12,484 bases of DNA from positions 1 through 12,484 of the forward strand of contig JAQBVK010000037.1 in assembly GCA_027623585.1 (NCBI GenBank), given 5' to 3'. A program made the position numbers and the translations under genes. The DNA comes from Planctomycetota bacterium. GTDB lineage: Bacteria > Planctomycetota > UBA1135. Shown one piece after another: positions 1 through 7,427 of this stretch (positions are counted from its first letter, which is position 1; every line of letters begins with the position of its first letter). The notes beneath the pieces were generated by a model. It did no database searches and had not been told where the DNA came from. It saw nothing but the letters and a program-made list of their open reading frames with translations.

Positions 1-150
1 CGCCAATTGGTGCTCGCGCACCTTTCCCTGCGCAACAATTCGCCGGAGCTCGCGTTCGCCGCCGCCCGGCGCGGACTCGAGCGGCGCGGGCTGCGCGACG
101 TCGAAATCCTGATTGCGCGGCCGCGCGGTCCGGTCGTGGTCGGTGAGTGA
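1..150 (+). CDS. MBL-fold metallo-hydrolase, C-terminal fragment
   Basis: Frame 1 is open from the window edge to a TGA at 148-150 and gives 49 residues; the start lies outside the window. The segment LAHLSLRNNSPELAF followed by an Ala/Arg-rich helix and a final beta-strand pair resembles the C-terminal end of YycJ/WalJ-type metallo-beta-lactamase-fold hydrolases. In that family an H-L-S-x-x-N-N motif follows the last metal-binding region. The active-site HxHxDH motif would lie upstream and cannot be checked here. These enzymes are cytosolic phosphodiesterase- or nuclease-like proteins; the substrate here cannot be inferred. The gene converges on the minus-strand glycosyltransferase with no spacer, the two stop codons together forming TGATCA. 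The family call rests on a short motif, so it is moderately sure. Confidence 0.6.
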   Translation, partial: RQLVLAHLSLRNNSPELAFAAARRGLERRGLRDVEILIARPRGPVVVGE

Positions 151-852
151 TCAGCCGAAGACGTTGAAGCGCACGATGTGCCAGAGCGCGGCGACGCCGT
201 CCTTCCAACTGATCTTCTTGCCGTCGGCGTAGTCCCGGCCGTAGTAGCTGATCGGCACCTCGTAGATGCGCACGCGCTTGCCATTGAGGCGTTTGCGCGC
301 GATCTTGGCCGTGATCTCAGGCTCGAAACCAAAGCGATCCGACTTCAACTCGATGCCCTCGAGCACCTCGCGGCGGAAGACCTTGTAGCAGGTCTCCATG
401 TCCGAAAGGTTCAAGTTGGTGAACATGTTCGACACCTGGGTGAGGAAATGGTTCGCCATTTGGTGCCAGAACAAGTGCACGCGCGACATGCGCGCGCCGC
501 GGAAGCGCGAGCCGTAGACCACGTCGGCGAGACCCTTCTGGATCGGCTCCAGTAGCAAGTGGTACTCACCCGGGTCGTACTCGAGGTCCGCGTCCTGGAT
601 CAAGACGACGTCGCCGGTGGCGTGAGCGAAACCGGTGCGCAGTGCGGCACCCTTGCCTTGGTTCACGGCGTGGTAGTGAATGCGCAGATCGGGTTCACTC
701 TCGAGTTCCTTGAGCAGCTCGCGCGTGCCGTCACGCGAGCAGTCGTCGACCAGAATGATCTCCTTGTCGAAAGGCGTGGCGCGAACGCGGTCGATCAGTT
801 GACGCAGAGTCGCGCACTCGTTGTACACCGGAATGACTACGGAGAGTTTCAA
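151..852 (-). CDS. Family 2 glycosyltransferase (dolichol-phosphate-mannose-synthase-like)
   Basis: The 233-residue protein is a single GT-A domain, probably transferring a sugar from a nucleotide-sugar to a lipid phosphate or similar acceptor at the inner face of the membrane. It opens with KLSVVIPVYNE (residues 2-12), has LVDDCSRDGT (34-43), an NQGKGAALRTGF nucleotide-sugar loop (64-75), the metal-binding D-A-D at 87-89, and DMETCYKVFRRE (151-162), which is typical of the DPM1/DPG-synthase-like branch. No C-terminal membrane anchor is seen, so it should be soluble or peripheral. The chosen start is a TTG at 852-850, because the family motif begins at residue 2. The open frame extends much further upstream, but only as antisense-like Arg-rich sequence inside the transporter gene. 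The TTG overlaps the transporter stop (TTGA), which suggests translational coupling. Acceptor and sugar are unknown. Confidence 0.9.
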   Translation of the reverse strand: MKLSVVIPVYNECATLRQLIDRVRATPFDKEIILVDDCSRDGTRELLKELESEPDLRIHYHAVNQGKGAALRTGFAHATGDVVLIQDADLEYDPGEYHLLLEPIQKGLADVVYGSRFRGARMSRVHLFWHQMANHFLTQVSNMFTNLNLSDMETCYKVFRREVLEGIELKSDRFGFEPEITAKIARKRLNGKRVRIYEVPISYYGRDYADGKKISWKDGVAALWHIVRFNVFG

Positions 853-2759
853 GCGCGTTCGGGCGCCGGGCGGCGCATGAGGAGAAGCAGGACCGCAAGC
901 AGCAGTAATGCGCCGCTGAGCTGCATCCAAGCGTGAGACCAGAGCGGCAGTACCAGGCCCAAGGCGACTGGGATCGCGAGCAAGACGCCGGCGATCGCTT
1001 CGCCGGCGATCAAACCGGAACACTGGAGGATGCCGCGCTCGTGGCGCGCGTCGCGCGCCTCCTCGCTGACTTCCTTCCGCGTTGCCCACCAGCAAGCGAG
1101 GCCGCCGATCAGCATCGCGACCGAGAGTCCGAATGGTAGATACATGCCGACCGCGGTCGGCATCACGAACAGCCGGAACTTGGAGCGCCGCGGCAACAGC
1201 ACCATCTGGTCGAGCACGATGATCGCAATTCCGACCGCCGCGCCGGTGGCGATCAAGCCCCACGGCAACTGCGTGACGCCGAAAAATACGCTCATCAAGG
1301 AGGCGAACAAGTTGGCCTGCGGAGCCGAGAGCGCGTGACCTTGCAGAGCCTCAGGCAGGTGCACGTCGGTGCCGATGCCCTTGGTGGCGTGGAGCAGGCG
1401 CAACACCGGGGCCATCAAGAAAGAGGCCGTCACCACCCCGATGACTTCGGCCCACTGCTGACGATAGGGCGTAGCGCCGACCAGGCTCCCGGTCTTCAGG
1501 TCTTGGCACACGTCGCCGCTTGAGCAGGTCGCGCAGCACACCACGCCCGCCACTCCCATGGTGGCAAGGATGGCGGAGCTGCCCGAGAAGCCGAAGGCGG
1601 CGATTACAGCGCTGGTCAGCAGGACGCTGACGATCGTCATTCCGCTCACCGGGCTATTGCTCGACCCGACCAAGCCCACGATGTAGGAGGCCACCGCGAC
1701 GAAGAAGAAAGAACAGACCACCATCAATCCGGTCGCTAGCAGGGACTCGCCCCACAGTCCGGTGACCCGGAAGTAGAGAAAGAGCACGATGATCGTGGTT
1801 GCGAGGATCAGCAGCATCAGCCAGCGTTGATCCATGTCCTGCTCGGTGCGGGGCGGCGGCTCCTTGCCTTGCATCGCTGCCTTGTAGCCGCCAAAAGTGG
1901 CCTTCAAGCCCGCGCGGATGCCTTTGCGAATCTGCAGGATGCTCCAGAGGCCGCCGACGATCATCGCACCGACGCCGAGAAAACGAACGTCCTGCTTCAC
2001 GAGTCCGAGGATGCCCGGATCCTCGAGCGGGATGCCGTAATCCTTGGTTGCGGTCAGCCACGGCGCGGCGGCCAACCAAGAAATCGAACCGCCCACGAAC
2101 ACCAGCGCGGCGATGTTGAATCCGACGATCCAGCCGACGCCGATCAGCGCGGGAGATACCGTAAGGCCGAGGAAGAGTTTCGATTTGCCCACTATCCAGG
2201 CACCGTGAAGCTCTCCGGCGATCAGGCCGAGGCCATCGGCGCATGCTTTCACCAAGACTCCCAAACCGAGATAGCCGAATACCTGCTTCACCGCGCTGCC
2301 GCCGCGGTCTCCGGCCTCCAGCACGCGCGCGCAAGCCACGCCTTCGGGATAGGTGAGGTCGCGGTTCTCGACGATCATCGGCCGCCGCAACGGAATCATG
2401 AACAGAACGCCGAGCATGCCGCCGGTCATGGACACCAGCGTGGTGGTCCAGTAGTCGAAATCGGTCCACACCCCCGCGATCACCAACGCGGGCATCGTGA
2501 AGATGATGCCGGCGGCGAGGCTCTCCCCCGCCGACGCGATCGTCTGAGCGATGTTGTTCTCGAGGATGCTGCCGCGCTTCATCAACCCGCGCAGCACTCC
2601 CATCGAGATCACGGCCGCCGGGATGCTGGCGCTGACGGTCATCCCGGCGAAGAGGCCGAGATAGACGTTGGCCATCGTCATCACGCCGCCGATCAGGACG
2701 CCGAGTACGACCGCCTGAACCGTCAACTCGCGCGGATGCAGCGGGTGGTCGGATGACAT
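849..2759 (-). CDS. OPT-family oligopeptide transporter
   Basis: This is a polytopic inner-membrane protein of 636 residues, within the usual 600-700 of the bacterial OPT/YSL family, which imports oligopeptides or metal-chelate complexes, probably by proton symport. Family motifs are clear: NVYLGLFAGMTVSASIPA near residues 31-48, ILENN with TIASAGES near 65-80, YPEGVACARVLEA near 137-149, GSSNSPVSGMT near 365-375, and SGDVCQDLKTGSLVGATP near 414-431. There are about 14-16 hydrophobic segments, with one long hydrophilic loop around residues 280-312. Two starts are adjacent, TTG at 2762 and ATG at 2759. The ATG is preferred by codon type; a GAGG lies 12 nt before the ATG and 9 nt before the TTG, so the longer form is also possible. 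The glycosyltransferase follows with a 4-nt overlap. The substrate is not predictable from sequence. Confidence 0.93.
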   Translation of the reverse strand: MSSDHPLHPRELTVQAVVLGVLIGGVMTMANVYLGLFAGMTVSASIPAAVISMGVLRGLMKRGSILENNIAQTIASAGESLAAGIIFTMPALVIAGVWTDFDYWTTTLVSMTGGMLGVLFMIPLRRPMIVENRDLTYPEGVACARVLEAGDRGGSAVKQVFGYLGLGVLVKACADGLGLIAGELHGAWIVGKSKLFLGLTVSPALIGVGWIVGFNIAALVFVGGSISWLAAAPWLTATKDYGIPLEDPGILGLVKQDVRFLGVGAMIVGGLWSILQIRKGIRAGLKATFGGYKAAMQGKEPPPRTEQDMDQRWLMLLILATTIIVLFLYFRVTGLWGESLLATGLMVVCSFFFVAVASYIVGLVGSSNSPVSGMTIVSVLLTSAVIAAFGFSGSSAILATMGVAGVVCCATCSSGDVCQDLKTGSLVGATPYRQQWAEVIGVVTASFLMAPVLRLLHATKGIGTDVHLPEALQGHALSAPQANLFASLMSVFFGVTQLPWGLIATGAAVGIAIIVLDQMVLLPRRSKFRLFVMPTAVGMYLPFGLSVAMLIGGLACWWATRKEVSEEARDARHERGILQCSGLIAGEAIAGVLLAIPVALGLVLPLWSHAWMQLSGALLLLAVLLLLMRRPAPERA

Positions 2760-2823
2760 CAAGCGGAACGGCCTCGCATGCCCGGATTCTAGGGCTCTCG
2801 CCCGCCCGTATCATGCGCGAACC
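2760..2823. promoter_or_regulatory. Divergent promoter region between the OPT and peptidase genes
   Basis: This 64-nt spacer separates two divergent genes, so both promoters must lie here or within the gene starts. On the minus strand, TAGAAT (complement of 2786-2791) resembles a -10 box and would give a roughly 20-nt leader containing GAGG before the transporter. On the plus strand, TATCAT at 2809-2814 would start transcription at or just before the ATG at 2824, implying a leaderless or near-leaderless peptidase mRNA. No Shine-Dalgarno sequence precedes that ATG. Neither -35 box is convincing. The boxes are read by eye. Confidence 0.35.
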
Positions 2824-3930
2824 ATGCTCTGCATCCGAGTCCTTGCCGTCACGCTGCTCACCTGCTGCCTTGGCGCCGCCTGCGGCGAGACCCAGGCCGG
2901 CCCGGCTGCGATCGGCGATCCCCCGGCCTTCGACCAGGTGCGCGCTTTCGCCGACCTCAAGCATCTCGTCGAAGAGATCGGCACGCGGCGCATCGGCACT
3001 CCGGGAGCGGAGCAGACCCGCGCCTATCTGCGCAAACAACTCGAGCCGCTCGGCTGGAAGATCACCGAGAACAGCTTCGAAGCGGTGCCGCCGGAGGGCG
3101 CGCAGCGCAAAGGACCGGTGCAAGGGACCAATTTCATCGCGCGCCGCGCCGGCACCGAAGCCGGCGAAATCTGGCTCGCAACCCATTACGACACGTACGA
3201 CAAACCCGGCTTCCTCGGCGCGAACGACGGCGGATCTTCAACGGCCTTGCTGCTGGAGATCGGACGGCAACTCGGCGGCAAGGAGCCGCGTACGGGCATG
3301 AGCCTGGTGCTGGCCTTCTTCGACGGTGAGGAAAAGTTTCCGCCCATCGCTTGGGACGACGACACCAACTCGACCTTCGGCAGCCGCCACGAAGCCCTGC
3401 TGCTCAAATCATCCGAGACCCAGAGTCAAGTGCGCGCCTTTTTGCTCTTCGACCTGATCGGCGACAAGGATCTCGGGCTGCTGATCGAATCCAGCACCGA
3501 CTCGCGGCTGCGCAAGATCTTCGAAACCACCGCGCACGCGCTGGGCGACAAGCGGCTCTTCGTCGGATCCCAGGAGATCAAGGACGACCACATCCACTTC
3601 CGCCGCCTCGGCATTCCAGTCTCGAACCTAATCGATTTCCGCTACGGTCCGAACAACGCGTTTTGGCACGAAGTGACCGATACGATGGAGAACGTCAGCG
3701 CCGAGAGCATCGGCCGCGTCGGCCGCCTGGCCCTCCCGCCATTGAGCAAGCCTTCGCGCAGAACTAATCGGACGCCGCGGCGCCCGATTAGTTTCCACCG
3801 GATTCAAGCGCGCGCTCGGTCGGCGGCGCGGTGCGCGGCGGAAGCCCGCGCCCGCGCGGCGCATCCACCTCGGAGGCGTTGCCCAGTTCAGCTCTTGGCT
3901 CCTCGGGCAACTCGTCGAGCTCGACGCTGA
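2824..3930 (+). CDS. M28-family / glutaminyl-peptide cyclotransferase-like metalloenzyme, secreted or lipoprotein, probable 3' frameshift
   Basis: The enzyme is a zinc-dependent aminopeptidase-fold protein that either trims peptides or cyclises N-terminal glutamine, acting outside the cytoplasm. Residues 1-20 form a signal sequence ending LGAAC, a possible but imperfect lipobox. Active-site features follow the glutaminyl-cyclase order: H121-Y-D; D135 in GAND; FFDGEE with E169/E170; a GSRH at 186-189; D210 in FDLIG; DDH at 254-256; and W281-H282. The DGEE...W...GSRH and DDHIxF pattern favours a glutaminyl-cyclase-like member over a plain aminopeptidase. After L304 the reading frame turns into Arg/Pro-rich sequence that runs to 3930 over the end of smc. 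Shifting frame near 3733-3738 instead gives AIEQAFAQN and a TAA at 3765-3767, a natural ending of about 314 residues. The true end is therefore probably 3767, and the span to 3930 is simply the frame as written. Confidence 0.8.
   Translation: MLCIRVLAVTLLTCCLGAACGETQAGPAAIGDPPAFDQVRAFADLKHLVEEIGTRRIGTPGAEQTRAYLRKQLEPLGWKITENSFEAVPPEGAQRKGPVQGTNFIARRAGTEAGEIWLATHYDTYDKPGFLGANDGGSSTALLLEIGRQLGGKEPRTGMSLVLAFFDGEEKFPPIAWDDDTNSTFGSRHEALLLKSSETQSQVRAFLLFDLIGDKDLGLLIESSTDSRLRKIFETTAHALGDKRLFVGSQEIKDDHIHFRRLGIPVSNLIDFRYGPNNAFWHEVTDTMENVSAESIGRVGRLALPPLSKPSRRTNRTPRRPISFHRIQARARSAARCAAEARARAAHPPRRRCPVQLLAPRATRRARR
3762..3793. terminator. Bidirectional palindromic terminator between the peptidase and smc
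   Basis: The arm AACTAATCGG (3762-3771) is perfectly repeated inverted as CCGATTAGTT (3784-3793). The 12 nt between them, apart from one A/C mismatch, are themselves the palindrome CGCCGCGGCG (3773-3782). The result is a near-perfect GC-rich stem, with T-containing flanks on the plus strand. It sits exactly between convergent genes and contains both stop codons: TAA at 3765-3767 for the repaired peptidase frame and, on the other strand, TAA at 3790-3788 for smc. It can fold in transcripts from either direction, so it should end both. The U-tract is short, so termination strength is uncertain. Confidence 0.75.
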
Positions 3931-6900
3931 CGACCATCGAGACGCCCCGCCGGCGCATGGTCACGCCGAACAGCCGCGAGCAGCGCGCCATGGTGATGCG
4001 GTTGTGCGTCACCACCAGGAACTGGGTGGTTCCGGTGAAGTCGTGCAGCGCGTCGAGGAATCGCTCCACGTTCGCATCGTCGAGCGCGGCATCGACCTCG
4101 TCGAGCAGGCAGAACGGCGACGGGCGCGAATGGAACACCGCCAGCAACAAGGCAAGCGCCGTGAGGGTGCGCTCACCACCGGAGAGCAGGTTGATCGAAC
4201 GCAGTTCCTTGCCCGGCGGCCGGACGCTGATTTCGATGCCGGCATCGAGCGGATGGACGCCCTCTTCGAGGTGTAATTCCGCGCGGCCGCCACGGAACAG
4301 GCGGCGGAAAATCTGCTCGAAATGCCCCTGCACCGCGGTAAAGGTCTCGAGGAAACGTGCGCCGCACTCGCGGTCGAGATCGGTCAAGGTGGCTTCGAGC
4401 TCGGCCCGCGCGCCGGTCAGATCGGTTCGTTCGCTCTCGAGGAACAACAGCCGCTGCTCGCGCTCCTCCAATTCCTGAACCGCTTCGAGGTTGACCGCGC
4501 CGAGGGACTCGATGCGCGCGCGCAACTCAGCAAGTTCTGCACGCAGCGCGGCTTCGTCACAGTCCGCCGGCAGCGGCCGTGCGGGATCCACCGCGAGCGA
4601 GCGCGCGAGGTCGTCGATGCTCTGGCCGAACTCTTCGACCACGCCGCGCACCAATTCGGCGCGCCCCATCTCGACGCGCTGCAGGTGCAGCGCTTGCTCC
4701 TGACGATCGCCGAGTAACGCCTCCAGCCGGCCGCTTTCACCGCCGAGCCGCTGGCGAGCGCTCGCCAGTCCCTCCGCCGCTCGACGCGCCTGCACGGCGG
4801 CTTCTTCGGTGCGCTCAGACAGCGCGGCGCGGCGATGGAGCAACTCATCGCGCTCCGTGCGTGAAGACGCCGCCGAGGCGCGCAGATCACCGAGGCCACC
4901 CGCCAAACCGCCGACTTCGCCTTCGACCGCCACGAGTTCTCCGCGGATCAGTCCGGCGGCGGAATCGTGCTCGGCGCAGGCCTGGAGCGCGTGAGCGTGT
5001 TCGCGCGCGGACTGGTCGACGCCGGCGCGCGCCTCATGCGCGGCCTGACCACTCGAGTCATACGCTTCGTCACGGCGCGCGCTCTCGGCTTGCAAGGACT
5101 GCAACTCCTGCTGGGCGGCCAGCCGGCGCTGCTCCGCAACGTCCCGCGCGAGCGCTGCCGTGGCTTCGGCGTCGCGAGCGGCCGCGGCGGCGGCCTGGAG
5201 CGAGTCTTCCTCGGCTTGAAGGGCGCGGGCTTCCTGGGCGAGGGCTTCGGCTCGCTTGCGCGCGTTCTCGCGCTTGGCGACCAGGTCGTCATCCGCGGCC
5301 TGCGCCTTGCGCCGAGTTTCTTCGGCGCTCGAAAATGCGACTTCGGCGGCGCGCAGCGCGGCCGCGGCGCGCGCCTCGACTTCAATCGCGCGCTCCAACT
5401 CGGCTTCTTGCCGATCCACGCTCTGTTGCGCGCGTTCGCGATCGTTTCGCCGCGCGAGCGGTCCGGCAGCTTCTTCGAGCAAGATCCCGCGGCGGGACCA
5501 GCCGGTGCCATGCGCTTCGCCGTCGCGCGAAAGGAAGGTCGCGCGCGGATGCGCCTCGGCGAGGCGCGCGGCCTCCGCGGAGTCGTCCACGGTGTACACC
5601 GCGCCGAGGCGGCGGCACAGCGCGGCGGCGCGCGCCGGTTCGCCGCCGATCCGATCCGCCAACGGCGTCGTGCCAGGAATGGCTACGAGGGAATCGGCAG
5701 CAGCGGCGGGGAACAAGAAGTCGGCAGCGCCGCCCTTCGGCTCTTGCTTCAGCGCGGCGCGTCGGTCCTCGACCCAGAACGCATGCTGCATCCGGCCGAG
5801 AAGGTTCTCGACCAGCCGATCCCACGGCGCTTCGATCTCGATGCCATCCAACAACCACGCGCGATCCTCGCTCTTCGCCGCGCGCAAGGACTGCAGGTGC
5901 GACGGTACTGCGGCAGTCTCCTCCTCCACCGCGCGCATGGCTTCCCAGCGCGCGCGCGCCGCTGATGCACGCTGACGAGCTTCGTGCGTCGCCGTGCCGC
6001 AGCCGGTGTGCTCGTCGCGCAGCGCGTCACGCTGCCGCAGCCGTTGCTCCGCCTGCGCCTGAGCGGCGCGTAGGCTCGCGGTCGCTTCGCCGGTGCTGCG
6101 CTCCAATTCTTCGGCGACACGCGCGGCCGCGGCGGACTCGGTTCCGTTCTCGGCGTGACGCCGTTCGAGCGCGCGCAGATGGCCTTCGGCCTCGCCGCGT
6201 TGCTTCGCGGCGAGCGCGACCTGATTATGCCGTTGGGTCCGCTCATCGAGCGCGGAGAGCATCGCTCCGCGCAACTCCTCGAGCCGCGCCCGCAACTTCG
6301 CACGCGCGTCGCGCGCGGCCGCAAAGGCGAACTCGGCGTCTTGCGCGGCCGTGCGCGCCGCAATCAATGCCGCTGCTTGGCGTTGCGACGCTTCGCCGAA
6401 TTCCGCGAGGGTTGCGGCTTCGCTCTCCAATCGGGCGCGCAAGGCCTCCAGGCGCACGCGGTCGCGGCCGATGCGCGTTTCGCCCTCGGAGGCACGCGTT
6501 TCCAGACCGGCAATGCGCTCTTCGAGCGCGGCGACGCGTTCCTTCACCTCGCCGCTCTCTGCGCGCAGAGCCTCGTGGCGTTCGCGAAGGATTTCCTCCT
6601 CCCGTTCCAGCGCCTGCACCAATTCTTCGGCCGAACGCCGCTCATGGCGCAGGTTTTCGATCTGCTCTTCGAGTCCGCGCAAGGCCTCGCGTAACGCGCG
6701 TTCGTTCGCGCTCATTTCCATGCTGTCGGCGCACGCGATCCGCGCGCGGAGCTCGCGGTAGCGATCGCGCATCTCGATCCAACGACGCGCCTTGCCGGCC
6801 TGCAGCCGCAACGAACGCACCGCCTTGCCAACCTCACCCAGCACGTCGTCGACGCGGGTCAGATCTTGGGCGACCTTCTCGAGCTTGAGTTGCGCTTCCC

Positions 6901-7423
6901 GTTTGCGCGCCTTATAGCGCGAGATGCCGGATGCTTCCTCGAACACGCCGCGCCGTTCGGCCGGGTTGGCGGCGAGCACCGCATCGATCTTGCCCTGCGC
7001 AAGCACCATGTAGCCGCGCACGCCGAGCCCAGTATCCATCAACATGTCGCGCACGTCCTTGCGCCGCACCTTGCGGCCTTGCAGCAAGTACTCGCTCTCG
7101 CCGGTGCTGAACAGGCGGCGTGTGACGGCGACTTCGCCGCCAGGCTCCGAGACCTGCCCTTCCGGATCTCCGAGCACGACTTCGACCATCGCGTACGGCG
7201 CGCTGCTCCGTCCTTCGGCGCCTTTGAAGATCACGTCCTCCATCGCGTCCGCGCGCAGCGCTTTCGCGGAGCGCTCGCCGAGCACCCACAGCAAGGCATC
7301 GACCACGTTGGACTTGCCGCAGCCGTTCGGTCCCACGATGCCGGTAAGCCCACGCTCGACCGGAATCACCGTGCGTTCGGCGAAGGACTTGAAGCCCTCG
7401 AGTTCGATGCGCTTGAGGTACAT
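3788..7423 (-). CDS. smc: Chromosome segregation / condensin ATPase SMC
   Basis: This 1211-residue protein has the full SMC plan and is the core of bacterial condensin, organising and segregating the nucleoid with ScpA/ScpB, which are not in this window. The N-terminal head runs from MYLKRIELEGFKSF to about residue 180, with Walker A GPNGCGKS at 31-38 and the Q-loop LAQGKID near 141-147. Long Glu/Arg/Ala coiled coils flank a hinge at about 525-645. The C-terminal head has signature LSGGERT near 1080-1086, Walker B FCLLDE near 1104-1109 and the H-loop VVTHN near 1137-1141. The start is the ATG at 7423, where SMC homology begins; the open frame upstream belongs to antisense of the previous gene. 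It is the last gene of the nrdR cluster, 4 nt after its neighbour's stop. A non-conserved tail of roughly 40 residues follows the head. The hinge is divergent (see findings). Confidence 0.97.
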   Translation of the reverse strand: MYLKRIELEGFKSFAERTVIPVERGLTGIVGPNGCGKSNVVDALLWVLGERSAKALRADAMEDVIFKGAEGRSSAPYAMVEVVLGDPEGQVSEPGGEVAVTRRLFSTGESEYLLQGRKVRRKDVRDMLMDTGLGVRGYMVLAQGKIDAVLAANPAERRGVFEEASGISRYKARKREAQLKLEKVAQDLTRVDDVLGEVGKAVRSLRLQAGKARRWIEMRDRYRELRARIACADSMEMSANERALREALRGLEEQIENLRHERRSAEELVQALEREEEILRERHEALRAESGEVKERVAALEERIAGLETRASEGETRIGRDRVRLEALRARLESEAATLAEFGEASQRQAAALIAARTAAQDAEFAFAAARDARAKLRARLEELRGAMLSALDERTQRHNQVALAAKQRGEAEGHLRALERRHAENGTESAAAARVAEELERSTGEATASLRAAQAQAEQRLRQRDALRDEHTGCGTATHEARQRASAARARWEAMRAVEEETAAVPSHLQSLRAAKSEDRAWLLDGIEIEAPWDRLVENLLGRMQHAFWVEDRRAALKQEPKGGAADFLFPAAAADSLVAIPGTTPLADRIGGEPARAAALCRRLGAVYTVDDSAEAARLAEAHPRATFLSRDGEAHGTGWSRRGILLEEAAGPLARRNDRERAQQSVDRQEAELERAIEVEARAAAALRAAEVAFSSAEETRRKAQAADDDLVAKRENARKRAEALAQEARALQAEEDSLQAAAAAARDAEATAALARDVAEQRRLAAQQELQSLQAESARRDEAYDSSGQAAHEARAGVDQSAREHAHALQACAEHDSAAGLIRGELVAVEGEVGGLAGGLGDLRASAASSRTERDELLHRRAALSERTEEAAVQARRAAEGLASARQRLGGESGRLEALLGDRQEQALHLQRVEMGRAELVRGVVEEFGQSIDDLARSLAVDPARPLPADCDEAALRAELAELRARIESLGAVNLEAVQELEEREQRLLFLESERTDLTGARAELEATLTDLDRECGARFLETFTAVQGHFEQIFRRLFRGGRAELHLEEGVHPLDAGIEISVRPPGKELRSINLLSGGERTLTALALLLAVFHSRPSPFCLLDEVDAALDDANVERFLDALHDFTGTTQFLVVTHNRITMARCSRLFGVTMRRRGVSMVVSVELDELPEEPRAELGNASEVDAPRGRGLPPRTAPPTERALESGGN

Positions 7424-7427
7424 GGAT

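Noticed and set aside
853..1263. 137-residue N-terminal extension of the glycosyltransferase
   Set aside because: It lies wholly inside the transporter gene and is Arg-rich, and the GT2 fold begins at the TTG at 852.
1827..2756. 309-codon + strand open frame opposite the OPT transporter
   Set aside because: Its His/Arg/Asp-rich composition is that of an antisense shadow of membrane-protein codons.
1654..3186. 510-codon minus-strand open frame crossing the OPT start and the peptidase gene
   Set aside because: It is Arg/Asp-rich and spans two genes with clear family motifs in other frames.
4579..6888. 769-codon open frame on the + strand opposite smc
   Set aside because: It is an Arg/Pro-rich shadow of the GC-rich coiled-coil gene, with no recognisable domain; smc on the other strand has intact motifs throughout.
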